Shown here one piece after another: positions 15,753 through 24,822 of a stretch of 25,466 nt of DNA. The stretch is taken from assembly GCA_002724895.1 (NCBI GenBank), contig PBQB01000059.1, positions 4,483 through 29,948 on the forward strand. Reading direction: 5' to 3'. The notes under the pieces were generated by a model. The model had not been told where the DNA came from. It saw nothing but the letters and a program-made list of their open reading frames with translations, and made no database searches. The stretch's first letter is position 1. The number at the start of each line of letters is the position of its first letter. A program made the translations under genes and the position numbers. This DNA comes from Flavobacteriales bacterium (GTDB lineage: Bacteria; Bacteroidota; Bacteroidia; Flavobacteriales; BACL11).

Positions 15753-16520
15753 ATGGGTAAAATAATTGCTATAGCCAATCAAAAAGGTGGTGTTGGTAAA
15801 ACAACAACAGCTATGAATTTAGCTGGAAGTCTTGGTGTTTTAGAAAAAAAAATTTTAATTGTAGATACTGATCCACAAGCAAATGCTACCTCAGGTTTAG
15901 GTCATAATCCAAAAGAAATAAAAAGTGGGATATATGAGTGTTTATTTAATAATGAAATTGCAAATAAAGTAATTGTTAATACAAACAGTCCAAATTTAGA
16001 TTTATTACCTGCCAATATAGATCTAGTAGGAGCTGAACTTGAACTGGTTAACTTAAATGAAAGAGAATATAGAATACGTCAATTGTTAAACCCAGTTAAA
16101 GCAAATTATGACTATATAATTATAGATTGTGCTCCATCATTAGGGTTACTTACATTAAATGCACTCTCGGCTTCAGATAGCGTTATTGTGCCTATTCAAT
16201 GTGAATATTTTGCCTTGGAAGGTTTAGGTAAGTTACTAAATACAATCAAAATAGTACAACAAAGATTAAATATAAATTTACAAATAGAAGGACTTTTGTT
16301 AACAATGTATGATACTAGACTTCGTTTATCTAATCAAGTTGTTGAAGAAGTTAAAACTCATTTTCAAGATATGGTTTTTAAAACAATAATTCATAGAAAT
16401 GTTAGACTTGGAGAATCTCCATCATTTGGAAAAACAATTATCACACATGATGCTACAAGTAAAGGTGCTATTAACTATCTTAATTTAGCCAGCGAATTAA
16501 TCAAAAAAAATGAAGAATAA
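15753..16520 (+). CDS. parA: Chromosome partitioning ATPase ParA (Soj)
   Basis: ParA binds DNA non-specifically in its ATP form and forms the gradient that moves ParB-parS complexes during chromosome segregation. The 255-residue product starts MGKIIAIANQKGGVGKTTT, the deviant Walker A (KGGVGKTT, with the signature Lys11 and Lys16). It continues with VDTDPQANATSG (about 38-49) and the Walker B-like YIIIDCAPSLG (about 121-131), followed by VIVPIQCEYFALEGL. The lack of an N-terminal DNA-binding extension and its position before parB indicate the chromosomal Soj type rather than a P1-plasmid type. Its stop shares one base with the parB ATG (TAATG). The 5' leader is about 130 bases if the gene is read from near the inverted repeat. 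Confidence 0.95.
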   Translation: MGKIIAIANQKGGVGKTTTAMNLAGSLGVLEKKILIVDTDPQANATSGLGHNPKEIKSGIYECLFNNEIANKVIVNTNSPNLDLLPANIDLVGAELELVNLNEREYRIRQLLNPVKANYDYIIIDCAPSLGLLTLNALSASDSVIVPIQCEYFALEGLGKLLNTIKIVQQRLNINLQIEGLLLTMYDTRLRLSNQVVEEVKTHFQDMVFKTIIHRNVRLGESPSFGKTIITHDATSKGAINYLNLASELIKKNEE

Positions 16521-17392
16521 TGAATAATAAAAAATCGCTTGGAAAAGGTTTATCAGCTATATTAGGAAATATATCTACTGATCTCAATAAAAAAAGCAAA
16601 GAAAATAGTGTTAGTATGCTAACTGTATCTGAAATAGAAACAAACCCATTTCAACCAAGAACTAATTTTAATCAAAAAACAATTGAAGAACTTTCAGTAT
16701 CTATTGAAAAAATGGGTGTCATACAACCAGTCACAGTTAGAAAAGTTGATCTAAATAAATACCAAATTATTTCTGGTGAAAGAAGATTAAGAGCTTCAAA
16801 AATAATTGGACTAAGAAAAATACCTGCTTTTATTAGAATCGCCAATGATCAACAAATGCTAGAAATGGCATTAGTAGAAAACATTCAAAGAGAAGAATTA
16901 AATGCCATTGAAATAGCATTAAGTTACAAAAGATTAATTGAAGAATGTAAACTAACACAAGAAGAATGTAGTAACAGAGTGGGAAAAAACAGAACTACAA
17001 TTACAAATTTTTTAAGATTATTAAAACTTCCACCCTTAATACAAAAAGGTTTAGTAGAGAAAAAAATTACTACTGGACACGCTAGAGCGTTAATTAATGT
17101 AAAAAAAGAAGAAATACAACTAAATATATTTCATGACACTATAGCTCATTGCTATTCTGTAAGAGAAGTAGAGGAATTAGTTAAGTTATTTAGTAACAAA
17201 AAATACACTAGAGTTTCTAATAAAAAAGAACATAAAATATCTTTTAATCAACAAAAGATGATTTTTGATTTATCTAATTTATTAAAAACTGAAATTAATA
17301 TAAAAAACTCTAAAAAGGGAAATGGTAAAATTATAATCAAATTTGCAAACGATCAAGAACTGAAAAGAATCTTAAATAAAATAAATGAATAA
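16520..17392 (+). CDS. parB: Chromosome partitioning protein ParB (Spo0J)
   Basis: ParB is a CTP-dependent DNA clamp that loads at parS and stimulates ParA. The 290-residue sequence opens with KKSLGKGLSAILG, a short basic ParA-interacting segment. The ParB/Srx domain follows: NPFQPRTNF (about 42-50), SISIEKMG-like helix, SGERRLRA (85-92) and VENIQRE (119-125). A helix-turn-helix lies at about 145-166 (LTQEECSNRVGKNRTTITNF), and a C-terminal dimerisation region at about 230-290. The nucleotide-binding GERRLRA and ENIQRE boxes are both intact. I saw no parS-like 16-mer in the window. It starts on the last base of parA and overlaps the next gene by 8 bases, so it is part of the partition-to-lepB operon. 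Confidence 0.95.
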   Translation: MNNKKSLGKGLSAILGNISTDLNKKSKENSVSMLTVSEIETNPFQPRTNFNQKTIEELSVSIEKMGVIQPVTVRKVDLNKYQIISGERRLRASKIIGLRKIPAFIRIANDQQMLEMALVENIQREELNAIEIALSYKRLIEECKLTQEECSNRVGKNRTTITNFLRLLKLPPLIQKGLVEKKITTGHARALINVKKEEIQLNIFHDTIAHCYSVREVEELVKLFSNKKYTRVSNKKEHKISFNQQKMIFDLSNLLKTEINIKNSKKGNGKIIIKFANDQELKRILNKINE

Positions 17393-17897
17393 TTTTTTTA
17401 TAAATATATCTATGATTTTCATATTACTTTGTTTTTTAAGTTATAATGTTTACTCACAAGATAAAAATAATTTTAATCCAAAAAAAGCTGCAATTTATTC
17501 ATCTATAGTTCCAGGACTAGGACAATTTCATACAAAAAAATACTGGAAAATACCTATTATATATGCTGGACTAATAACTTCAGGTTATTACATAAATCAA
17601 AATTATACTAGCTATAAATTATATAAAGACACATATATTAGTAGGATTAATGGAGATTTAAGTGATGATTTGCAATACAATAACGATGATTTAAAAATTT
17701 TATCAACCTTCTATAGACGAAATACAGAAATATCTGTTTTATTTTTTTCATTGGCATATATATTAAATATAATTGATGCTTCAGTAAGTGCTCATTTATT
17801 AGAATATAATATTAATGAAAATCTTTCCATGCAAATAAATCCAATTTACCATAATAGTATTTTGCATAATAATATTACGTTATCAATTAAATTTTAA
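17385..17897 (+). CDS. DUF5683-domain membrane protein
   Basis: The 170-residue product begins with a signal-like hydrophobic segment (about 5-22, ending near VYSQD). It then has KKAAIYSSIVPGLGQFHTKKYWKIPIIYAGL split across about 33-60, which is the defining stretch of DUF5683. A second hydrophobic helix follows at about 116-133 (VLFFSLAYILNIIDASV), then a short beta-rich tail ending in IKF. The pattern suggests an exported envelope protein with two membrane-associated segments and a terminal strand. No enzymatic motif is evident. Its place between parB and dapB is a gene order I know from flavobacteria; its job is unknown. The 8-base overlap with parB suggests coupled translation. Confidence 0.85.
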   Translation: MNNFFINISMIFILLCFLSYNVYSQDKNNFNPKKAAIYSSIVPGLGQFHTKKYWKIPIIYAGLITSGYYINQNYTSYKLYKDTYISRINGDLSDDLQYNNDDLKILSTFYRRNTEISVLFFSLAYILNIIDASVSAHLLEYNINENLSMQINPIYHNSILHNNITLSIKF

Positions 17898-17906
17898 ATT
17901 TGTAAA

Positions 17907-18575
17907 ATGAATATTATTTTAATGGGATTTGGTAAAATGGGGAAAAAAATTTCTCAATTAGCAACAAATAAAGGTTACATTGTTGCAGGATTTTCATCAT
18001 CATCAAATCCAACATCAAACTTAGACTTACAAAATGTAGATGTTGCAATAGATTTTAGTACTCCCGAAACGGCATTTAAAAATGTCAAATATGCTTTAGA
18101 CAATAATATACCGGTCATTTCAGGTACAACAGGATGGAATAATAAACTTGAAAAAATTAAAAAAATATGTATAGAAAAAAACGGTGCAATGTTACACTCT
18201 GCAAATTTTAGTATTGGAATGAACATAATATTCGAAGCTAACAAAAAAATAAGTTGTTTGATTAAAAATTTTAATTATAAAATTAAAATAAGTGAAACAC
18301 ATCATCTTCAAAAAAAAGATATGCCTAGTGGATCTGCTATCCAACTAGCAAATGATATAAAAAAAAATTATGATCAAAATATCCCAATAGATGCTAAAAG
18401 AATTAAAAATATAATTGGAGATCATAGTATTTGTTATAAATCTAATGAAGATATTTTAGAAATTAAACATAGTGCTATTAATAGAGATGGATTTGCATTA
18501 GGTGCTCTAACAGCAGCAGAGTGGATTATTGGTAAGAAAGGTGTATATAGCATGCAAGATGTAATTAAATATTAA
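17907..18575 (+). CDS. dapB: 4-hydroxy-tetrahydrodipicolinate reductase
   Basis: DapB reduces 4-hydroxy-tetrahydrodipicolinate with NAD(P)H in the lysine/diaminopimelate pathway, feeding protein and peptidoglycan synthesis. The nucleotide-binding GFGKMGKKI is at residues 7-15 and DVAIDFSTPE at about 45-54. ISGTTGW is at 71-77, and the active-site segment SETHHLQKKDMPSGSA at 129-144 carries the probable catalytic His132 and Lys136 equivalents of E. coli His159 and Lys163. Length is 222, shorter than the E. coli enzyme (273) but close to Bacteroidota forms, which lack some loops. The gene lies 9 bases after DUF5683 and 8 bases before the preferred lepB start. Confidence 0.94.
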   Translation: MNIILMGFGKMGKKISQLATNKGYIVAGFSSSSNPTSNLDLQNVDVAIDFSTPETAFKNVKYALDNNIPVISGTTGWNNKLEKIKKICIEKNGAMLHSANFSIGMNIIFEANKKISCLIKNFNYKIKISETHHLQKKDMPSGSAIQLANDIKKNYDQNIPIDAKRIKNIIGDHSICYKSNEDILEIKHSAINRDGFALGALTAAEWIIGKKGVYSMQDVIKY

Positions 18576-18583
18576 AGTTGAAA

Positions 18584-19843
18584 ATGGAAAATATTAAACT
18601 TCTTTTAAAGAGTAAGCTAAAAATTATAATTTTTATTTTAGGTACAATTTTGTGGTCATTCTTTGTTTATTTAATTGGTGGAGAATGGTTATACTTTGTT
18701 CCACTAATTATTGCTGATATTCTATTTTGGGAAACAATTAATTGGCAATTTTGGAAAAAGAAAAAAAAGAAAAAAAAGAAAATAAAAAGTGAAATTAGAA
18801 GTTGGTTTGACGCAATAGTGTTTGCAGTTATTGCTGCAACTCTTCTTCGGACATTCATTATAGAAGCATATACTATTCCCACATCCTCAATGGAAAAATC
18901 AATGCTTATAGGAGATTTTTTATTTGTTAGCAAAGTAAGTTATGGACCAAGAGTACCAATGACGCCAATAGCTTTTCCACTAGTCCATCATACAATGCCA
19001 ATTTTTGGTGGAAAATCATACTCTGAAATAATTCAGCTACCATATCATAGAATGAAAGGTTTTGGAAAAGTTAAACGAAATGATTGTGTAGTATTTAATT
19101 GGCCCGCTGAAAAACTAGGCAGACCCATAGATAAAAAAGAAAATTACGTTAAAAGATGTGTAGGGTTACCCGGAGATACAATAGAAATGATAAATTCAAA
19201 ATTATTTGTAAATAATAAACCACAAACATCAAAAATAGGAATGAAAAAACAATGGAGATACGATATTAAAACAGCCTCTCCTTTAAATTTAAATAGACTT
19301 TATGAGAAATATGATATTACGGAAAAAGGTTATGGAAGAAATAAGAATGAATACGCCATGGCTCTTACTGAAGAAAATTATGAAACACTTAAAAAATTCC
19401 CAAACATTAAAAAAATTAATAGAAGAATTGAACCTAAAAATTATTATTCAGATTATATTTTTCCTCACAATAAAAAATATAAATGGAATATTGATAACCA
19501 TGACAAGTTTGTAATACCAAAAGAAAATACAACTGTGAATATTTCTATTGAAAACATCTCTCTTTATAAAGATATAATTGAAAGATATGAAAATAACTCA
19601 CTTGAAATCAAAGGAAATGATCTTTATATTAACAATAAAATTACAGATAAATACACATTTAAAATGAATTACTATTGGATGGTTGGAGATAATAGGCATA
19701 ACTCTGCTGATTCAAGATTTTGGGGTTTTGTACCGGAAAATCATATTGTAGGAAAAGCATTGTTTATCTGGATGAGTTGGGATAAAAATGCAAAAGGAAT
19801 TAAAAAAATTAGATGGAGAAGATTATTTAGTAGTGTCAAATAA
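18584..19843 (+). CDS. lepB: Signal peptidase I (long Bacteroidota form)
   Basis: LepB cleaves Sec and Tat signal peptides at the outer face of the inner membrane. I prefer the ATG at 18584 (MENIKLLLKS...) to the TTG two codons upstream at 18578; this gives 419 residues. Two hydrophobic segments (about 15-30 and 33-50) precede a run of nine lysines on the cytoplasmic side. A third span (about 77-93) leads to the active site. The catalytic Ser102 lies in TIPTSSM, Lys190 in YVKRCVGLPGD, and GDNRHNSADSRFWGFVPE is near the C-terminus. A long insertion (about 215-345) separates the catalytic Lys region from the GDNR box, typical of the phylum. Operon partner of dapB; overlaps the following gene. 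Confidence 0.95.
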   Translation: MENIKLLLKSKLKIIIFILGTILWSFFVYLIGGEWLYFVPLIIADILFWETINWQFWKKKKKKKKKIKSEIRSWFDAIVFAVIAATLLRTFIIEAYTIPTSSMEKSMLIGDFLFVSKVSYGPRVPMTPIAFPLVHHTMPIFGGKSYSEIIQLPYHRMKGFGKVKRNDCVVFNWPAEKLGRPIDKKENYVKRCVGLPGDTIEMINSKLFVNNKPQTSKIGMKKQWRYDIKTASPLNLNRLYEKYDITEKGYGRNKNEYAMALTEENYETLKKFPNIKKINRRIEPKNYYSDYIFPHNKKYKWNIDNHDKFVIPKENTTVNISIENISLYKDIIERYENNSLEIKGNDLYINNKITDKYTFKMNYYWMVGDNRHNSADSRFWGFVPENHIVGKALFIWMSWDKNAKGIKKIRWRRLFSSVK

Positions 19844-20420
19844 TATAATTATTCCTATAGCTTATTTTGCACCAATAGAATATTATGCAATCTTTTTAAA
19901 ATATAATTGTAAAATAGATTGTACAGAATACTTTAAAAAACAAAGTATTCGAAATAGATGTGAAATATATTCAAGCAATGGGATTTTAAAGTTAACTATT
20001 CCAAAAAAAAGAAAAGAAAGCAGTAAGACTGTTATCAGTAAATTAAAAATTTCATATGAAGAAGATTGGCAAAAAAAACATTGGAAATCATTAGAGGCAT
20101 GCTATAACTCATCACCTTTTTTTGATTTTTATAAGGATGATTTATATAAAGTATTGCATACTAAAGAAAATTATTTATTTAAATATAATTTAGCCATACA
20201 CAATATCATTTTAAAATTTTTGAACAACAATAACATTAAAACAAAAATTAAATCAAATATATATGATTTAAGAGAATATAATTTTAAGAAGCAAAAACCT
20301 ATAGAATACCCACAAGTTTTCATGGAAAAACATGGTTTTATTGCAAACCTTTCTATAATTGATTTAATTTTCAATCTAGGTCCAGAAAGTATACAATATT
20401 TAGAACAAATTAATATTTAA
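19833..20420 (+). CDS. WbqC-family protein
   Basis: I place the start at the GTG at 19833, which gives MSNNIIIPIAYFAPIEYYAIF, the usual N-terminus of WbqC-like proteins (short lead, then a strand and AYFPPI-like turn). An ATG at 19788 in the same frame would add 15 residues without family similarity and deepen the overlap with lepB from 11 to 56 bases. The product has 195 residues, with KQSIRNRCEIYSSNGILKLTIP (split around 40-60), SYEEDWQKKHWKSLEACYNSSPFF (about 85-108) and the terminal KHGFIANLSIIDLIFNLGPE (about 167-186), all standard for the family. WbqC genes occur in O-antigen clusters in other bacteria but the activity is undetermined. It is the last gene of the operon begun by parA. 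Confidence 0.86.
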   Translation: MSNNIIIPIAYFAPIEYYAIFLKYNCKIDCTEYFKKQSIRNRCEIYSSNGILKLTIPKKRKESSKTVISKLKISYEEDWQKKHWKSLEACYNSSPFFDFYKDDLYKVLHTKENYLFKYNLAIHNIILKFLNNNNIKTKIKSNIYDLREYNFKKQKPIEYPQVFMEKHGFIANLSIIDLIFNLGPESIQYLEQINI

Positions 20421-20432
20421 CAATCATTTAAT

Positions 20433-20440
20433 TATTTTTG
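20433..20440 (+). promoter_or_regulatory. Candidate -7 element (TATTTTTG) before the carboxylase gene
   Basis: TATTTTTG matches TAnnTTTG and ends 16 bases before the ATG at 20457, leaving a 5' leader of roughly ten bases. A convincing TTG at -33 is absent. It falls in the only gap (36 bases) between the WbqC gene and this gene, so a separate transcription start is plausible. Confidence 0.35.
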
Positions 20441-20456
20441 GACAAAAGTTATAATT

Positions 20457-22088
20457 ATGAAAGAACTTGAATTTAACAAAAATGATGATAAAATGAGATT
20501 ATTAATCTCAGAAATGAAACAAAAATATTCTAAAATAATTTTAGGTGGTGGTACTGAAAAAATTGCAAAGCAACATAAAAAAGGAAAATTAACTGCTAGA
20601 GAAAGAATAGATTATTTAAAAGATAAAGAAGCCAATTTCTTTGAAATAGGTTCCTTCGCAGGATTTGGAATGTATAATGAATTTGGTGGATGTCCAGCTG
20701 GTGGTGTTGTTGCTGGAATAACAAAGATACATAATAAACAGTGTATAATTATTGCAAATGATGCTACTGTAAAAGCTGGTGCATGGCTACCCATTACTGG
20801 TAAAAAGAATTTAAGAATTCAAGAAATCGCCATGGAAAATCACCTACCAATAATTTATTTAGTTGATAGTGCAGGTGTTTTTTTACCCATGCAAGATGAA
20901 ATTTTTCCAGATAAAGAACATTTTGGAAGAATTTTTAGAAATAACGCAATAATGAGTTCAATGGGTATTACTCAAATATCTGCTATAATGGGTAGTTGTG
21001 TTGCAGGAGGAGCTTATTTACCAATTATGAGTGATGAGGCTATAATTGTAGATAAAACAAGTTCAATTTTTTTAGCTGGAAGCTATTTAGTAAAAGCAGC
21101 TATTGGCGAAGAAATTGACAATGAAAAATTAGGAGGAGCAACAACACATTGTGAAATATCGGGTGTAACTGATTATAAAGCAAAAAATGATTATGATGCT
21201 TTAGACAAAATTCGAAATATAATTGATAAGATTGGTGATAAAAAAAAAGCAGGATTTAATAGAAAAAAAAGTTGTTTACCATTAAAGAATCAAAAAGAAA
21301 TATACGGTTTAATTCCTAAGGACAGAACAAAACCTTACAATATCAAAAAAATAATTAAAAGATTAGTTGATGAATCAAAATATGAAGAATATAAAGCAAA
21401 ATATGGAATGAGTATTGTATGTTGTTACGCAAGAATTGACGGTTGGTCTGTTGGTATTATTGCAAACCAAAGAGAAGTAATTAAAACAAAAAAAGGAGAA
21501 ATGCAACTGGGAGGAGTTATATATTCAGATGCTGCAAACAAAGCAACAAGATTTATAGCAAATTGTAATCAAAAAAATATTCCTTTAGTTTTTTTACAAG
21601 ATGTTACAGGATTTATGGTAGGATCAAGATCAGAACATGATGGAATTATTAAAAACGGAGCAAAAATGGTTAATGCAATGTCAAACTCAGTGGTTCCAAA
21701 ATTCACTGTTATTTTAGGAAATTCCTATGGTGCAGGAAATTATGCAATGTGTGGAAAGGCTTATGATCCAAGACTTATAGTAGCTTGGCCAACTGCGAAA
21801 ATTGCAGTTATGGGAGGAGAACAAGCAGCAAAAGTATTACTTCAAATAGAAAAAAATAGACTTAAATCTAAAGGAGAAATTATTGACAAAGAAAAAGAGA
21901 AACAATTATTTGATAAAATTGCTAAAAAATATGAGGAACAAACATCACCATATTATGCAGCCGCAAGATTATGGGTAGATGCAATAATTGATCCTGTTGA
22001 AACTAGAAAAATTATATCTTTGGGAATTGAATGTGCAAATCATAATTCTGAAACCAAAAGATATAACCCTGGTGTAATTCAATCATAA
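20457..22088 (+). CDS. Acyl-CoA carboxylase, carboxyltransferase (beta) subunit, methylcrotonyl-CoA type
   Basis: This 543-residue biotin-dependent carboxyltransferase transfers CO2 from carboxybiotin to an acyl-CoA. The whole chain matches the family: [11 protein letters not shown] near residue 45, [25 protein letters not shown] followed by [40 protein letters not shown] and [18 protein letters not shown]. The FPD-x3-HFGRIF and [11 protein letters not shown] stretches are closer to methylcrotonyl-CoA carboxylase beta (leucine degradation) than to propionyl-CoA carboxylase, but substrate cannot be settled by eye. The biotin carboxylase/carrier subunit is not in the window. The gene stands between the parA-WbqC operon and thrS on the same strand, with promoter-like boxes before and after it, so it may be transcribed alone. 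Confidence 0.92.
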   Translation: MKELEFNKNDDKMRLLISEMKQKYSKIILGGGTEKIAKQHKKGKLTARERIDYLKDKEANFFEIGSFAGFGMYNEFGGCPAGGVVAGITKIHNKQCIIIANDATVKAGAWLPITGKKNLRIQEIAMENHLPIIYLVDSAGVFLPMQDEIFPDKEHFGRIFRNNAIMSSMGITQISAIMGSCVAGGAYLPIMSDEAIIVDKTSSIFLAGSYLVKAAIGEEIDNEKLGGATTHCEISGVTDYKAKNDYDALDKIRNIIDKIGDKKKAGFNRKKSCLPLKNQKEIYGLIPKDRTKPYNIKKIIKRLVDESKYEEYKAKYGMSIVCCYARIDGWSVGIIANQREVIKTKKGEMQLGGVIYSDAANKATRFIANCNQKNIPLVFLQDVTGFMVGSRSEHDGIIKNGAKMVNAMSNSVVPKFTVILGNSYGAGNYAMCGKAYDPRLIVAWPTAKIAVMGGEQAAKVLLQIEKNRLKSKGEIIDKEKEKQLFDKIAKKYEEQTSPYYAAARLWVDAIIDPVETRKIISLGIECANHNSETKRYNPGVIQS

Positions 22089-22099
22089 AATCTAATGAT

Positions 22100-22107
22100 T
22101 ATATTTG
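22100..22107 (+). promoter_or_regulatory. Candidate -7 element (TATATTTG) before thrS
   Basis: TATATTTG fits TAnnTTTG and ends 13 bases before the ATG at 22121, in the 32-base gap after the carboxylase gene. A transcript from it would have a leader of under ten bases, with no room for a T-box or other leader regulation of thrS. No TTG -33 element is obvious. Confidence 0.4.
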
Positions 22108-22120
22108 TAAAATTAAAATT

Positions 22121-24067
22121 ATGTTTATGATTAATATCACATTCCCTGATGGAAATATAAAACAATTTGAAAATGGTATTACTCCAATTGAAATTGCAAA
22201 AAGTATTTCACAAGGATTAGCTAGAAATACAATTGTTGCAAAAATAAATAATGAGATGTGGGATCTAAACAGACCAATCATTAATGATGCAAAAATAAGT
22301 CTCTATAGTTGGAATGAAAAAGAAGGAAAAAAATGTTTTTGGCACTCTACAGCACATATAATGGCAGAAGCACTTCAAGAATTATACCCAAATATAAAAT
22401 TTGGAATTGGCCCTGCTATTGATAATGGTTTTTATTATGATGTTGATCTTGAAAATAAAGTTTTATCATCTGATGATTTACCAAAAATTGAGCAGAAGAT
22501 GCTTGAAATAACAAAAACAAATGTTACATTTAAAAGAAAAAAAATTTCAAAAAAAGATGCATCACTTTATTTCGAGCAAAAAAAAGATAATTATAAATTA
22601 GAGTTATTAGAAGATTTGAAGGATGGAGATATTACATTTTATTCACAAGGAAATTTTACTGATTTATGTAAAGGACCTCATTTACTTTCAACTGAAAAAA
22701 TTAAAGCAATAAAATTAACAAGTATAGCAGGAGCTTACTGGAAAGGAGATGAAAAAAGAAAACAATTAACTAGAATTTATGGAATTTCATTTCCAAAACA
22801 AAAAGATCTTAAAAATTATTTAAATTTAGTTGAAGAAGCTAAAAAACGAGATCACAGAAAATTAGGAAAAGAGATGGAGCTATTTACCTTTTCACATAAA
22901 GTTGGTCAAGGTCTTCCATTATGGCTTCCAAAAGGAGCACGTTTAAGAGAAAAATTAGAGAACTTTTTAAAAAAAGCACAAACAGAAGCAGGTTATTTAC
23001 CTGTTTACACACCTCACATAGGTAATAAAGATTTATATGTTTGTTCTGGTCATTATGATAAATATGGCCAAGATTCCTTTCAACCAATTAAAACACCAAA
23101 TCAAGATGAAGAATTTTTCTTAAAACCAATGAATTGTCCTCATCACTGTGAAATCTATAAATCAAAACAATATTCATACAAAGATCTTCCAGTTAGATTT
23201 GCAGAATTTGGAACTGTGTATCGTTATGAACAATCAGGAGAATTACATGGACTTACTAGAGTAAGAGGTTTTACACAAGATGATGCACATATATTTGTAA
23301 GACCTGATCAATTAAAAGAAGAGTTCATTTCTGTAATTAATCTTGTATTATATGTTTTTAATTCTTTAGGATTTGAAAACTTTAAAGCACAAATATCCTT
23401 AAGAGATAAAGAAAATAAAGAAAAATATATTGGTTCTGAAGAAAATTGGGAAAAAGCAGAAAAATCAATTATTGAGGCCGTAAAAGAAAAAAATTTAAAA
23501 ACAGTTATTGAATATGGGGAAGCGGCATTTTATGGTCCAAAGTTAGATTTTATGGTTAATGATGCTATAGGAAGAGAATGGCAATTAGGAACAATACAAG
23601 TTGACTACAATCTTCCAGAAAGATTTGATTTAGAATATGTTGGTGCAGATAATAGTAAGCATAGACCAATAATGATTCACAGAGCACCTTTTGGCTCAAT
23701 GGAAAGATTTGTTGCGGTACTAATAGAACATTGTGGGGGTAATTTCCCATTATGGTTAAGTCCAGATCAATTCATTATTTTACCTATTAGTGAAAAATAC
23801 CATGAATATGCAAAAAAAGTATCTGTATTTCTAAAAAATTACGATATTTGCGGCCCAACGGATGAAAGAGCTGAAACAACAGGAAAAAAAATTAGAGATG
23901 CTGAAGTTTCAAAATACCCTTTCATCATAATTGTTGGTGAACAAGAAAAAAATGAAAACATGATTTCAGTAAGAAAACATGGAGGAGAAATTTTAGGAAA
24001 AATGACTGTAAATAATTTTAAAGAATTAATATTAAAACAAATTAATAACTTAACAAATAAAAATTAA
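22121..24067 (+). CDS. thrS: Threonyl-tRNA synthetase
   Basis: ThrS charges tRNA-Thr and edits mischarged Ser-tRNA. The 648-residue chain has the full class II architecture. A TGS domain covers about 1-62. The editing domain carries HSTAH (75-79) and, later, DLCKGPHL. The catalytic core contains KPMNCPHH (with the zinc-ligand Cys), motif 2 [24 protein letters not shown] split across the loop, FTQDDAHIF, and motif 3 [18 protein letters not shown]. The anticodon-binding domain starts at [14 protein letters not shown]. The frame starts MFMINITFP; Met3 at 22127 is an equally plausible start. Its TAA at 24065-24067 shares base 24065 with an ATT codon that is the best infC start candidate, so thrS and infC are probably coupled. 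Confidence 0.96.
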   Translation: MFMINITFPDGNIKQFENGITPIEIAKSISQGLARNTIVAKINNEMWDLNRPIINDAKISLYSWNEKEGKKCFWHSTAHIMAEALQELYPNIKFGIGPAIDNGFYYDVDLENKVLSSDDLPKIEQKMLEITKTNVTFKRKKISKKDASLYFEQKKDNYKLELLEDLKDGDITFYSQGNFTDLCKGPHLLSTEKIKAIKLTSIAGAYWKGDEKRKQLTRIYGISFPKQKDLKNYLNLVEEAKKRDHRKLGKEMELFTFSHKVGQGLPLWLPKGARLREKLENFLKKAQTEAGYLPVYTPHIGNKDLYVCSGHYDKYGQDSFQPIKTPNQDEEFFLKPMNCPHHCEIYKSKQYSYKDLPVRFAEFGTVYRYEQSGELHGLTRVRGFTQDDAHIFVRPDQLKEEFISVINLVLYVFNSLGFENFKAQISLRDKENKEKYIGSEENWEKAEKSIIEAVKEKNLKTVIEYGEAAFYGPKLDFMVNDAIGREWQLGTIQVDYNLPERFDLEYVGADNSKHRPIMIHRAPFGSMERFVAVLIEHCGGNFPLWLSPDQFIILPISEKYHEYAKKVSVFLKNYDICGPTDERAETTGKKIRDAEVSKYPFIIIVGEQEKNENMISVRKHGGEILGKMTVNNFKELILKQINNLTNKN

Positions 24068-24617
24068 AATAATCGCAAAAAGAAGATTTGATAAAAAAGA
24101 GAAAAAAAATCAACTAAGGATCAATCAATCAATAAGAGCTCCATTTGTCAGAATAGTTGGGGATAAAATTGAATCCAAAATAGTTGCAATAAGTAAAGCA
24201 CTTGAAACCGCTCAAAAACTTGATATGGATTTAGTAGAAATTTCTCCAAAAGCAGATCCACCAGTTTGTAAAATTATTGACTATAAAAAATTTGTATATG
24301 ATCAAAAAAAGAAACAAAAAGCAATAAAAAGTAAAACTCAAAAAGTAGTTGTAAAAGAACTTAGATTTGGTCCTAATACTGGAGAACACGATTTTGATTT
24401 TAAGCTAAAGCATGCAAGAAAGTTTCTTAATGATGGCGCTAAAGTTAAAGCATTTGTTTTTTTTAGAGGGAGAACCATAATTTTTAAAGACCAAGGACAA
24501 ATTTTACTTTTAAAGCTAGCCCAGGCACTAGAAGATGTTGGAATAGTAGAAATTATGCCTGAATTAGATGGAAAGAAAATGATAATGATAATAGCACCAA
24601 AAAAAAATAATAAATAA
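24063..24617 (+). CDS. infC: Translation initiation factor IF-3, non-AUG start
   Basis: IF-3 binds the 30S subunit, prevents premature 50S joining and enforces initiator tRNA and start codon fidelity. The conserved N-terminal domain ([16 protein letters not shown], then [32 protein letters not shown] in sequence) begins well upstream of the first ATG at 24225. The frame is open from a stop at 24051-24053, and between there and 24225 there is no ATG, GTG, TTG or CTG. The start must therefore be ATT 24063, ATA 24057/24069 or ATC 24072. I choose ATT by analogy with the AUU start of E. coli infC; it gives 184 residues, the usual size. ATC 24072 would give an AKRRF N-terminus and 181 residues. The C-terminal domain with [23 protein letters not shown] (split at the expected linker) is intact. 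Confidence 0.94.
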   Translation: MKIIAKRRFDKKEKKNQLRINQSIRAPFVRIVGDKIESKIVAISKALETAQKLDMDLVEISPKADPPVCKIIDYKKFVYDQKKKQKAIKSKTQKVVVKELRFGPNTGEHDFDFKLKHARKFLNDGAKVKAFVFFRGRTIIFKDQGQILLLKLAQALEDVGIVEIMPELDGKKMIMIIAPKKNNK

Positions 24618-24624
24618 TAGTAAA

Positions 24625-24819
24625 ATGCCAAAAATGAAAACTAAAGCCGGAGCTAAAAAAAGATTCAAGCTTACAGGCTCTGGAAAAATTAAAAGAAAAC
24701 ATGCTTTTAAGTCACATATTTTAACAAAAATGGAGACTAAACAGAAACATAATCTAACTAAAACAGGATATGTTTCTAAAGCAGATACTAAAAATATAAA
24801 ATCACAATTAGGTGTTTAA
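24625..24819 (+). CDS. rpmI: 50S ribosomal protein L35
   Basis: L35 is a small, basic 23S rRNA-binding protein of the large subunit. The 64-residue product shows the family pattern [20 protein letters not shown], followed by [13 protein letters not shown] and a lysine-rich tail ending in KSQLGV. Length matches the bacterial norm. It lies 7 bases after infC and 57 bases before rplT in the conserved infC-rpmI-rplT block, the group that L20 represses by binding the mRNA in several bacteria. I could not identify an L20-binding structure before rpmI here. Confidence 0.96.
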   Translation: MPKMKTKAGAKKRFKLTGSGKIKRKHAFKSHILTKMETKQKHNLTKTGYVSKADTKNIKSQLGV

Positions 24820-24822
24820 ATC

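Noticed and set aside
24225..24617. infC starting at the ATG at 24225
   Set aside because: It would remove most of the conserved IF-3 N-terminal domain, which is plainly encoded upstream in the same frame.
24338..24631. Minus-strand ORF of 97 codons opposite infC
   Set aside because: It lies entirely over the well-supported infC and has low-complexity Ile/Ser/Lys composition typical of an antisense shadow.
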